Source: Spirosoma endbachense (GTDB lineage Bacteria; Bacteroidota; Bacteroidia; Cytophagales; Spirosomataceae). Taken from it: DNA of 64,000 nt. Numbering within the stretch: the stretch's first letter is position 1; every line of letters begins with the position of its first letter. This document shows positions 17,000-25,296 of the stretch, in pieces. A program made the position numbers and the translations under genes. Location of the stretch: NCBI RefSeq assembly GCF_010233585.1, contig NZ_CP045997.1, positions 5,151,284-5,215,283 on the forward strand. Direction: 5' to 3'. The notes beneath the pieces were generated by a model. It was not told the origin of the DNA. It saw only the letters and a program-made list of their open reading frames with translations, and did not search any database.

Positions 17000-18307
17000 A
17001 TGAAAACGATTACGGACAAAACCGTCAAGTTCCTGCTGAAGGATACGGCCGCTAGTCGAGCAACTCTAATATACCTGGTTTTTCGGTATGAGAATAAACG
17101 ATTCGTTACCTCAACGGGGCAAACGATCGGACCTGCTCAATGGGATGCTGAACGGCAACGAGCCAGTACAGATCCTAAACTTATCCGAAATAAACGGGGA
17201 CGGGAGGCCAATGAAACGATAAACGCTCATCTGGAACGACATCGTTCAGCCTTGTTGAAGGTTCTCAATTCACTCCACCTGGCACAAATCCCGTTCAGCA
17301 ACGAAACCATAAAGCAACATCTGGACAATGCCTTAGGTCGCACTAAAAAGACTGTGGTGGCTCAAGCCAAACCAACTACTTTTCTGGCGTACATTGATCA
17401 GTTTATTTTGGATGCCCATAGCGGAAAACGACTTAGTAGTAAATCCCATCGGTATGCAGCGGTTACCATAAAAGGATTTTCCAGACTCAAGAGTGCTCTG
17501 GAGCGCTATCATCAGGAAACGGGTCGGGGTATTAGCTACGACAATTTTACTATCGATTTCTATCATGAGTTCAAATCCTGGCTGACGGATCGCGGTCTGA
17601 CGTTGAACTATGTCGGGGCTCTTCTGAAAGATTTTAAGCTACTCCTTAAGCTTTCTTATAACGAAGGGCTTCATGCCAATACATTTTTTCAGCATAGTGA
17701 CTTTAAACGGCTAGCGGAGGAGGTGGATAATATATACCTATCGAGTGAAGAACTAACTCAGCTTAGTCAACTTGATTTGAGCCATAACGCCAGACTTAGC
17801 CGTATTCGAGATCTGTTTTTAATCGGCTGCTATACTGGCCTTCGCTTTTCCGACTTTTCCGAGCTACGGCCGGAGAATATTACTCATAACGGTCAAATCT
17901 TGACGCGTAAGACGCTCAAAACAGGAGGAAGGGTTTCAATACCACTAAACCCTACTATTCTCGCTATCCTTAAAAAATACGATGGAGTGCCACCGCGCAC
18001 GATCACCAACCAGCGGATGAATACGTATCTGAAAGAATTATGTCGACTGGCTGGCTTTACAGAACGAGTTGAGGTTGGGCGTACAAAAGGTGGTTTCCGA
18101 CAAATGCGAGTAATGGAAAAATGGGAACTGATCACCACGCATACTGCCCGGCGATCCTTTGCTACAAATGCATTTCTGGCGGGAGTACCTACCGTTTCGA
18201 TTATGAAAATTACTGGCCATAAATCAGAGTCGATATTCATGAGATACATTAAGATTTCATCGGAGCAGAATGCGTTATTGATGCTTGGACATGAGCATTT
18301 TAAGTGA
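17000..18307 (+). CDS. Tyrosine recombinase/integrase (tRNA-adjacent)
   Basis: A site-specific recombinase of 435 residues. It has an N-terminal arm-binding region, a SAM-like core-binding domain (about 125-235) and a catalytic domain with R282 (YTGLRFSDF), H381-x-x-R384 (HTARRSF), H407 (TGHKS) and nucleophile Y416 (FMRYIK). The layout matches Bacteroidota phage and conjugative-element integrases. It lies next to tRNA-Arg and presumably integrates there. The ATG at 17000 is chosen over a TTG at 16979. Confidence 0.95.
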   Translation: MKTITDKTVKFLLKDTAASRATLIYLVFRYENKRFVTSTGQTIGPAQWDAERQRASTDPKLIRNKRGREANETINAHLERHRSALLKVLNSLHLAQIPFSNETIKQHLDNALGRTKKTVVAQAKPTTFLAYIDQFILDAHSGKRLSSKSHRYAAVTIKGFSRLKSALERYHQETGRGISYDNFTIDFYHEFKSWLTDRGLTLNYVGALLKDFKLLLKLSYNEGLHANTFFQHSDFKRLAEEVDNIYLSSEELTQLSQLDLSHNARLSRIRDLFLIGCYTGLRFSDFSELRPENITHNGQILTRKTLKTGGRVSIPLNPTILAILKKYDGVPPRTITNQRMNTYLKELCRLAGFTERVEVGRTKGGFRQMRVMEKWELITTHTARRSFATNAFLAGVPTVSIMKITGHKSESIFMRYIKISSEQNALLMLGHEHFK

Positions 18308-18409
18308 AATTGAATACTGTTTCCCAGTAGCAATTTATTCCTAATCAGTAAAAAGAAGAACTTCAAATTGAAAGAGTTAAACTTTATTTAAAAAAAGATT
18401 ATTTTAAAG

Positions 18410-19288
18410 ATGTCTAGAAACCAAAAATTGCCATTGAAATTTGAGATCTATGATAGGTTAGTATATCATTATAAGTCTTGGTATATAGCATCATCAGAAG
18501 CAGCTGAAATAAGCAAAGACTATTCTGAAAGAGGTAGAATGAATTTCCCCATAAAATGGCATCATATATTTGAGGATCTTAAAAACATTCAAGGTGAGAT
18601 GAGTTACATACTACGAAGTGAGTTAAAAGAAGAAATAGAAGAAAACCTGTTATTTATTTTGGATGAGAATAGCGGTGTTTTCTACTTAAATAAATGGGTA
18701 AAGTTTATTAATCAGTTCAGCTACTTCAGCAACGGTATATTTTTGGGAAATTTAAAATTAATTGAAGTTCTAGCTGGCACGTTATATGATGAAGAGGTAA
18801 TAAATAGCTATATAGAAATTCTTTTAGATATTGATCTGCAGTTTCGTAGAGTTAAAAATTCAATAATTGAATTGTTAAGGCAATCAGTTTGGTATAAAAA
18901 ATACCCTGATTTGATAAACGTTAATGAATATCCTTATGGAATACCAGATTATAACAGAAAAAAATATCCATTATTAGATACGTCATCTTCAAAACTTACA
19001 AATGAAGAAGAAGCGAACCGTTTAAATAAGCTAACCTGGAGTTGTAAACCCGCCGTAGCTGGTTATATAATTTCTGAACTTATTAGAGCTGGTTATATTG
19101 AACCGCCTATAAAGAACGGCGAACTAAGTTTAAATAAACTAGCCAATATTTGCTCCCAGCTATTTGATGTGTCTGGTTATTCACCCTCTCGGGATAGTTG
19201 GCGTAATGTAGTTGATCCAGAGAGAAATGCGTTACCTGACTCCAAGCGTGCCAAACTAAATCTTCCGGACCTTGATCAATTGACTTAA
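18410..19288 (+). CDS. Unknown protein, weakly RteC-like C-terminus
   Basis: A 292-residue protein in markedly AT-rich DNA compared with its neighbours, suggesting separate acquisition. The N-terminal two thirds are helical and unrecognised. The last ~85 residues (LTWSCKPAVAGYIISELIRAGYI, then NGELSLNKLANICSQLF and PDSKRAKLNLP) resemble the pattern in RteC-type excision regulators and related proteins. This is a weak, by-eye resemblance. Its place right after the integrase would suit a role in element excision. Confidence 0.6.
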   Translation: MSRNQKLPLKFEIYDRLVYHYKSWYIASSEAAEISKDYSERGRMNFPIKWHHIFEDLKNIQGEMSYILRSELKEEIEENLLFILDENSGVFYLNKWVKFINQFSYFSNGIFLGNLKLIEVLAGTLYDEEVINSYIEILLDIDLQFRRVKNSIIELLRQSVWYKKYPDLINVNEYPYGIPDYNRKKYPLLDTSSSKLTNEEEANRLNKLTWSCKPAVAGYIISELIRAGYIEPPIKNGELSLNKLANICSQLFDVSGYSPSRDSWRNVVDPERNALPDSKRAKLNLPDLDQLT

Positions 19289-19293
19289 TCTTA

Positions 19294-19323
19294 ATCAGAC
19301 TACTGTCATGACAGTAGTCTGAT
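19294..19323. repeat. 30-bp perfect palindrome without spacer
   Basis: ATCAGACTACTGTCA followed directly by its own reverse complement, six bases after the preceding stop. It may act as a terminator or a protein-binding site; there is no strong T tract. Confidence 0.75.
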
Positions 19324-19379
19324 AGTTGTTGCCTCTCTATATAATCCACTTTTGTACCGGACATAAATGCAATTAAATC

Positions 19380-19691
19380 ATGTACGGTACAGTCACCCAA
19401 ATTCAAGTTACTCCCGATCAGTTGACCGAACTGGTTCGCATTGCCGTTCGCTCTGAATTGGCAAATTACACACCACCCCAACCCGAGGGGGTTGCTCTTC
19501 CTGAACTGATGACACGTCGGCAGACCGCTGATACGTTACAGGTTTCCTTAACGACGCTCCACGACTGGGCAAAAGATACGGACGATCGATCTGCGATTCT
19601 GGTACCTCTAAAAATCAACGGTCGTGTCCGCTATCGCCGTTCTGATGTTTTGGCCGCCTTGAAAGAGAAACGTAGCTTCAAGGTTGGCTAG
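19380..19691 (+). CDS. Helix-turn-helix (excisionase-type) protein
   Basis: A 103-residue protein. The C-terminal half is a MerR-like/excisionase HTH: LMTRRQTADTLQVSLTTLHDW followed by the wing VRYRRSDVLAAL. Proteins of this kind regulate or assist excision in Bacteroidota elements. The N-terminal 45 residues are unrecognised. Confidence 0.8.
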   Translation: MYGTVTQIQVTPDQLTELVRIAVRSELANYTPPQPEGVALPELMTRRQTADTLQVSLTTLHDWAKDTDDRSAILVPLKINGRVRYRRSDVLAALKEKRSFKVG

Positions 19692-19792
19692 GGCAAACCA
19701 ATCTATACTTGCCAATAAAATTTAAAACTCCAATTGTGGCTATTCTCACGTGCTTTGGCCTAGGCTAAAAAGTAAGGAAACTGCTCATTTAT

Positions 19793-20590
19793 ATGGCCCG
19801 ACCTTCTCGCAACAACGCTGATTACTTTACTCATAATGCTGATTTGCGCAATGACCGGCGCATTAAAGCGATTCGATCCCGTTTTGGTCCGGCAGGTTAT
19901 GGCTTGACATTAATGCTTCTAGAAGTCCTAACTGATGCTGACTATACGCAGCTTAATACGGAAGAGTTGGAGATGGAATTACTGGCCGGTGATTTTGGAG
20001 TTTCTGTCACAGAAATCTACAGTTTGCTACAGCTTGCCGAAAAAATTGGGTTTTTCAGTCGGAATGAGCAGGGATTTTTAATTTGCCCAGACCTAAACAA
20101 GGCATTAGAGAACGTCTTTGAGAAGCGAAACCGGGCTCGAATCGTTGCTCAAACGGCTAAAGAAAGTATTTCTGTCGCAGAAACGCTGGTTTCTGTCACA
20201 GAAATACCACAGAGTAAAGTAAAGAAAAGTAAAGTAAAAGATACTAACGTATCTAATATGCCGATAACGGCTGAGTTTGATCGATTTTGGGACCATTATG
20301 GCAAAAGAACCGGTAGTAAATCGGCTACCCTCAAAGAGTGGAACAAGCTTCTGGCGCTGGAGCAGCAGGCAGCCTACGATGCGATTGATCGCTACAAAGT
20401 TTATCAACCTGATCCTCAATTTCGCAAAGACCCTGAGCGCTACCTGAAACATCGCGTATGGGAAAGCGAATTTACAATTCCTCTTGCACCCGGCGTGGCC
20501 ACTCAGCCTCCGTTCAATCCGTTGACAACTACCAATCGCCCTCAACCCACCCAGGCGCCTAAAGGCCTGGCAGCCTTAAATCAAGCATGA
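19793..20590 (+). CDS. DUF4373-type replication initiator-like protein
   Basis: The N-terminal domain (about 1-110: NADYFTHNADLRND, IRSRFGPAGYGLTLMLLEVL) is the Lin1244/Lin1753-like winged-helix domain typical of phage and element replication proteins. A Ser/Lys-rich linker (about 120-160) is followed by a C-terminal segment with FDRFWDHYGKR. The linker-coding DNA contains palindromic repeats and an A-rich tract, described separately. The stop overlaps the DnaB start (ATGA), so initiator and helicase are coupled. It likely recruits the helicase to the element origin, by analogy with phage lambda O and P. Confidence 0.85.
   Translation: MARPSRNNADYFTHNADLRNDRRIKAIRSRFGPAGYGLTLMLLEVLTDADYTQLNTEELEMELLAGDFGVSVTEIYSLLQLAEKIGFFSRNEQGFLICPDLNKALENVFEKRNRARIVAQTAKESISVAETLVSVTEIPQSKVKKSKVKDTNVSNMPITAEFDRFWDHYGKRTGSKSATLKEWNKLLALEQQAAYDAIDRYKVYQPDPQFRKDPERYLKHRVWESEFTIPLAPGVATQPPFNPLTTTNRPQPTQAPKGLAALNQA
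20001..20254. other. Putative replication origin (iteron-like palindromes) inside the DUF4373 gene
   Basis: Three copies of the 15-bp palindrome TTTCTGTCRCAGAAA lie at 20001-20015, 20169-20183 and 20190-20204; the last two start 21 bp apart. They are followed by an A-rich, strand-asymmetric tract with the direct repeat AGTAAAGTAAA (20213-20223, 20228-20238) and a small inverted repeat AGATAC/GTATCT (20239-20254). The layout resembles the origin within lambda O. Function is inferred. Confidence 0.55.
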
Positions 20591-21951
20591 AACCAGTACC
20601 AAACACATTATTCGATGTCGATTTAGAAGCGGGCATATTAGGCTCAATCTTGACTGAACCGGCCCTGATAGCATCTGCTCGCCGTTATCTGAAAGATCAA
20701 TCACTGTTTTACCGGGATAGCCATCAACAGGTTTACCAGGCGATGCTTGAACTACACGCAGCGGGCAACTTACCGGAAGCGCTCGATGTGGCTCGCCGTT
20801 TACGAAACAACGAATCCAGACTTACTCAAATTGACCTTCTTGATTTAACCAGGGAGGCCACTTTAGTCAACTTTGAATCACGCTGTTTACAACTTTATGA
20901 TCTGTTTCACCGGCGCAATGTGCAGGCTGTTGCCTTAGAGCTCATTCGTGATCTGGAAACGTTGTCAACGGACGCATTGCAAGCAGGACATCACTTCCGG
21001 CAACATCTGGACCGCATGGAAAGTGGGTTGCCCGATCGCCGGGCCAAAGTGCTGACCGATGTGGCCCGATCGGTCCTGGAGGAAATGAATCAGCAAGGCC
21101 GTCATTTGATTCGAACGGGGATCAAACCATTCGATGAGGCTTTGGGAGGCTATGAGCCGGGCTGTCTGTACGTGCCGGCCGGCCGACCATCAATGGGCAA
21201 ATCCGCTTACCTCTGTCAGCAGATTGATGGTATTGCCGTTCAACAAAAAATACCAATAGGTTTGCTCTTGCTGGAAGGTACCGATACGGCGATCATGCGC
21301 CGACTCATTACCCGTTACTGCGGTTATAGTGTTGAAGATATCCGGCAAGGTCGGGCCGATGCCAGTCTGGTAAGTCAGGCACTGGATATAGTTGGGCAGG
21401 CTCCTCTGCAAATCGATGATTCGCCCTGCACGTTAGACCGGCTAGAGTCACGCATTACCCGGCTAGTGTTAAATGGTGCTCAAATCATTTTCGTCGACTA
21501 TATGCAACGTATTCGCGATTATCGCCCGCGAGCAACAGCTATGGAGACTATCACGGCCATTTCGGGTACGCTTAAGGATCTGGCCAAGCAATTACAGGTA
21601 CCCATCATCGCCTTATCGCAATTGTCGCGCGAACCTGATAAGCGTAGTAGCTGGGAAAAGCGTCCAATTATGAGTGATCTGCGGGGCTCGGGTGATCTTG
21701 AGCAGGATGCCGATGCGATCTTTTTTCTGTTTCGGCCGGAATATTATAACCTAAGTCAATACCCCGATGGCATATCGACCGCTAATCTAACCGAGGTGCA
21801 TATTGCCAAGAGCCGGGATGGGGCTATTCATACGGGTGATGATGCTGTTGTTTTGTATCACCGGCTAAAATATAGCGCTTATTACAGTAGCAAGGGTGAA
21901 TTTGACAACGGAGAGCCCCAGCATGTTAAGATGGCTCCTGTAAATTTTTAA
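20587..21951 (+). CDS. DnaB-like replicative helicase
   Basis: A 454-residue hexameric helicase. It has an N-terminal DnaB domain (about 8-110), then a RecA-like motor with Walker A GRPSMGKS at 199-206, the motif IIFVDYMQ, and the C-terminal block DLRGSGDLEQDADAI with a FLFRPEYY tail. It is divergent enough to be the element's own helicase rather than the chromosomal one. Translation is coupled to the initiator-like gene through ATGA. Confidence 0.93.
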   Translation: MKPVPNTLFDVDLEAGILGSILTEPALIASARRYLKDQSLFYRDSHQQVYQAMLELHAAGNLPEALDVARRLRNNESRLTQIDLLDLTREATLVNFESRCLQLYDLFHRRNVQAVALELIRDLETLSTDALQAGHHFRQHLDRMESGLPDRRAKVLTDVARSVLEEMNQQGRHLIRTGIKPFDEALGGYEPGCLYVPAGRPSMGKSAYLCQQIDGIAVQQKIPIGLLLLEGTDTAIMRRLITRYCGYSVEDIRQGRADASLVSQALDIVGQAPLQIDDSPCTLDRLESRITRLVLNGAQIIFVDYMQRIRDYRPRATAMETITAISGTLKDLAKQLQVPIIALSQLSREPDKRSSWEKRPIMSDLRGSGDLEQDADAIFFLFRPEYYNLSQYPDGISTANLTEVHIAKSRDGAIHTGDDAVVLYHRLKYSAYYSSKGEFDNGEPQHVKMAPVNF

Positions 21952-21972
21952 TAGTAAGCCAAGTCAGCTCGT

Positions 21973-22248
21973 ATGCGTCTTGAATTCAATGAATATTGCC
22001 AGCGCTTTCAATTGCTACCCAGAGGAATAATCTTTCAAAAGAATGTTGGCTTTGCTCTCATTGATTCGGCTGGCAGCGAGCCGCTGATACGCGGGTTTAT
22101 TCAAGCTGTTGAATCAGTTCCTTTTATTAAACCCCTCCGATTAATACAAGTCAGAGCGCTCTATATTCTATTCCGGGCCAGCTTTGAGCGTGACGGCCCC
22201 CTTATAGCTGTTCAGAGCCTGGCTAATGTACTGAGGCTTTTGGCATGA
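21973..22248 (+). CDS. Small unknown protein of the replication cluster
   Basis: 91 residues, 22 bases after the helicase gene on the same strand. No domain recognised. It is hydrophobic in the middle and ends in a predicted helix (LIAVQSLANVLRLLA). Its position suggests part of the same transcript. Confidence 0.55.
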   Translation: MRLEFNEYCQRFQLLPRGIIFQKNVGFALIDSAGSEPLIRGFIQAVESVPFIKPLRLIQVRALYILFRASFERDGPLIAVQSLANVLRLLA

Positions 22249-22300
22249 GTGCTTCCATACTACTAAATCCACCGTTTTGTATTGACAAAAACACGTATTG

Positions 22301-22660
22301 ATGAAATCTATTAGTCAACTCCAGCAACTACTCCAGCTGGATGTACCCTTTGCTGTTTTGTTCACCAACTCCTACTTGGGTAGCGATTCGTTTGTGATTG
22401 CGCTGGCCAGCGATTGCCGACGGCATAGGTTGAACTGGGAGGAATCCTATTCGCGATCCCAACTGAAAGAAAGCGCCCTGTCGTCCGCCGATTTCGAAAC
22501 GTTTGCCGAGTTACGCAAAGTGGGGCTGCTGCAACGGTATCCGTTGGGAACTGACGGTATGGCCTATGAGCTCAACGAGCGACCCTTTCGGCCCTACTAT
22601 CAGCAGGCAGCAGCCCGGCGGTTTTTGGACGAGGCTGTAGTAATTTCTCAAACTATTTAA
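22301..22660 (+). CDS. Small unknown protein
   Basis: 119 residues from the ATG at 22301 (a TTG one codon earlier is also open). It resembles small element regulators only in size. The segment FETFAELRKVGLLQRYPLGTDG looks like a recognition helix plus wing, so a DNA-binding role is possible. No family recognised. Confidence 0.55.
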   Translation: MKSISQLQQLLQLDVPFAVLFTNSYLGSDSFVIALASDCRRHRLNWEESYSRSQLKESALSSADFETFAELRKVGLLQRYPLGTDGMAYELNERPFRPYYQQAAARRFLDEAVVISQTI

Positions 22661-22682
22661 GACGCGTAACAATACCAACTAA

Positions 22683-22937
22683 ATGATCATACCTATGAAG
22701 CCTCGTCGAAAGAAAATTGATATTGACTTGCTCAAAAAACAGTCGGAGCAATCTCGCAACGGACAACCCCTGACGCCAGGTAATGGCTTTCCTCAAACTA
22801 CCCGTTCGTATGGAAATTATGATGTGACGGTTCAATCAGTCGGAAAACGAGTAACTGGCAAAGGCACGACCGTCCGCCTAGTGGATGAGAACGGACGGGG
22901 GATTCAGCTCCGGATTAAACGGCGGCGGGGAACCTGA
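22683..22937 (+). CDS. Small basic unknown protein
   Basis: 84 residues, strongly basic at both ends (KPRRKK near the start, RIKRRRGT at the end), 22 bases after the previous gene. A central strand-rich part (YDVTVQSVGKRVTGKG) is visible. Probably nucleic-acid binding, by charge only. Confidence 0.5.
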   Translation: MIIPMKPRRKKIDIDLLKKQSEQSRNGQPLTPGNGFPQTTRSYGNYDVTVQSVGKRVTGKGTTVRLVDENGRGIQLRIKRRRGT

Positions 22938-23008
22938 AAGCGGCACGTTCTGACTGTGTTCCATCCAAACTTCCTTAAAGTTTTAGGCTGGTCTGAAAAA
23001 TTAACATT

Positions 23009-23569
23009 ATGCATAAACCCATTGAAGAGCGGCTTATGATTAGCCTACCTGATTTGAAACGACGAGGTTTCTTTGCCCGAAATCGATCGGGATCGATTAT
23101 CTGGCTATTAGGCGACAATGTATTAGCCAGTATCTGGGTTCGTGTTAACTATGATGAGGAAAACCTGCCAGAAGGCGGCACACTGCGCGTTCACTATACT
23201 CAGAACGGCCAGTTCGTGGAAGAACAAGTTGACTTAGTACATATAGCCAGTAATCTGGGCCGGGGTGGGGGTATCTGGTATTTCGTCTGCCCTCAGACCC
23301 ATCGGCGCTGCCGAATCCTGATTAAGGGTCGGTATGGCTTCGTATCCCGTCATGACGAAGGGGGGATGCGTTACCAGGCGCAGCTACGGTCTCACAGCCA
23401 GCGGGCCTTTTATACGGGCTTGCGGATACTCAAACAAAAAGCGCGTGCTATTGAGGCGGTAGAATGGTTCAGCAACCCCCATTGCAAACGAAGCTATGGG
23501 GGTAAACTAACTCGGCCCATGCATCGGTATCTAAAGCTCAGGCGGACCACTCAGCAACTAAATGACTAA
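23009..23569 (+). CDS. Unknown protein with a remnant zinc-ribbon-like segment
   Basis: 186 residues. The segment GGIWYFVCPQTHRRCRILI resembles mobile-element proteins that normally carry a WFVCP..CGRRV zinc ribbon followed by a second cysteine pair and a YxSQ-type helix. Here the second cysteine pair is not evident, while RYQAQLRSHSQR keeps the helix. The basic tail ends in KRSYGGKLTRPMHRYLKLRR. Function unknown. Confidence 0.55.
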   Translation: MHKPIEERLMISLPDLKRRGFFARNRSGSIIWLLGDNVLASIWVRVNYDEENLPEGGTLRVHYTQNGQFVEEQVDLVHIASNLGRGGGIWYFVCPQTHRRCRILIKGRYGFVSRHDEGGMRYQAQLRSHSQRAFYTGLRILKQKARAIEAVEWFSNPHCKRSYGGKLTRPMHRYLKLRRTTQQLND

Positions 23570-23821
23570 CTACTTCAGCGGGTTGCCGACTAGTCGTCTA
23601 GATCGATGGTTACTTAAAATGAATGCATTAGGTTAAATATACTCCAGCATCGTTTTTATAAGAAATCGAAGATGCAGGCTGATAGAACTGCGTTTATGAA
23701 GGCTTTAGTAGTTGACGTCAAAGCAGTAGCAAGTAATGAGTATGTTAGCCTATTGTTAGATTGATATAAGTTGATTGGGGCCCGTTGCTGAAAATTCGTA
23801 CTTATCGAAAAGGCTAGCTGT

Positions 23822-25132
23822 ATGGGAAAAGTAACACTTAAAGTCGTCCAGAAATATGAATCTCGTATTGACGGGAAGAAAAATATCCGCCTGCGTATAA
23901 CGGCCAATCGAGTGAGCCGATATATTGCTACGTTTATTAATGTAGCTCCTTCGTACTTTAACCCGAAGGGAAAACGGGAGTCATCGAACTGGATACGATT
24001 GAATCACCCCAATCATGAATTATTTAATAATTCTTTACGGAAGCTCTATGACCGAGCACTGGCAGTCATTGATAAATTTGGCATCTTCGCTACTGCCGAT
24101 GATGTCAAAGCAAAGTTAGAAAAGCGGGAAGATGAGGTGATTGAAGAAGATGCAGAACAGAGTTTAACGGCTTTTTTGCAGTATGCCCATACCTACTTAA
24201 CGCGCCGGGGCGAGTCGGCAACGACGGAGACTTATGCAAACGCCACAAAAGCGTTTGCCCGCTTTCTAGTGAGTCGCCGGAAGCTTGATGTCGAATTCGC
24301 TGATTTAACCGTGTCTTTTGTCAAGGAGTGGCGCAGCTGGGTGCTCAACCATTATAAGACCAATACTGCCTGGCTTTATCATTCGCGGCTAAAATCGTTG
24401 TACTTCCAGGCCCTGGAGGATGTCGAGGGGCTGACCAGTTTGCCGACTGTAGTAAGCGATCCCTTTCGCCGGGTCAAGATTCCCAAACAGCGCACCCAAA
24501 AGGTCCGGCTCTATGAGGACGAGATCGAGCGGCTGGCACAGCTTGATCTCACGTGGGGCAGTCCCATGCGCCGGGCTCGGGATATCTGTTTGATGATGTA
24601 CTACGCCCATGGTATGCGGGTGGGTGATGCGCTCAGGCTGCGCTGCCAGAACTACGTAATTATCGAAACCGGAGGGGAAAGCGAGCACCGGCTAATTTAC
24701 ATAATGAGTAAAACCAAAAAGCCCAAAAACGTACTCCTGCCGCAGCAGTGTATAGACCTATTGGCACCTTATCGGACTCAGGCTGTATACCCTACCGATA
24801 CGCTATTCCCGTACCTGAAAAAACTTATCGATGCAGGCTATAGTCCCTATCAGTTACGCAATAAGATAAAGTCTAAAATCGTCCTGATTCGGGACAATCT
24901 GCATAAAATGGCAGAACTAACTGGTATTGACAAATCGATCAGCACGCACATGTTCCGCCACAGCTTTGCTGACTTAGCTAGACGTAGTAATTTGGACGTG
25001 ATGCAGATAAAAAAAGCAATGGGTCATGAACAACTAAATACCACCCAGATCTATATGGAAGATTTAGAGGAGTCAGCGGTAGATTCGATTAAAGACATCT
25101 TCAGGACCAAATCAAACGTACGGCCACATTAG
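23822..25132 (+). CDS. Second tyrosine recombinase
   Basis: A 436-residue integrase with N-terminal arm-binding domain (1-100), SAM-like core-binding domain (about 115-215) and catalytic residues R266 (AHGMRVGDAL), H376-x-x-R379 (HMFRHSF), H402 (MGHEQ) and Y411 (TQIYME). It differs clearly from the first integrase. A recombinase this far inside an element suggests nesting or fusion of two elements, or a second role such as inversion. The preceding 250 bases contain no gene. Confidence 0.93.
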   Translation: MGKVTLKVVQKYESRIDGKKNIRLRITANRVSRYIATFINVAPSYFNPKGKRESSNWIRLNHPNHELFNNSLRKLYDRALAVIDKFGIFATADDVKAKLEKREDEVIEEDAEQSLTAFLQYAHTYLTRRGESATTETYANATKAFARFLVSRRKLDVEFADLTVSFVKEWRSWVLNHYKTNTAWLYHSRLKSLYFQALEDVEGLTSLPTVVSDPFRRVKIPKQRTQKVRLYEDEIERLAQLDLTWGSPMRRARDICLMMYYAHGMRVGDALRLRCQNYVIIETGGESEHRLIYIMSKTKKPKNVLLPQQCIDLLAPYRTQAVYPTDTLFPYLKKLIDAGYSPYQLRNKIKSKIVLIRDNLHKMAELTGIDKSISTHMFRHSFADLARRSNLDVMQIKKAMGHEQLNTTQIYMEDLEESAVDSIKDIFRTKSNVRPH

Positions 25133-25296
25133 TTAGAGGCTGCCTATTTTTTAGCGTATAAAGGGCCAATGTAGTCGAGAAAGTCGGCTATTTGATTTTG
25201 TACTTTTAGGGTATACTAGCCATTCACTTTTTTATTAACTTTACTTCTGACACATCGGGCTGACTGCACTCACTAAATCACTAGTGCAATCCCGTT

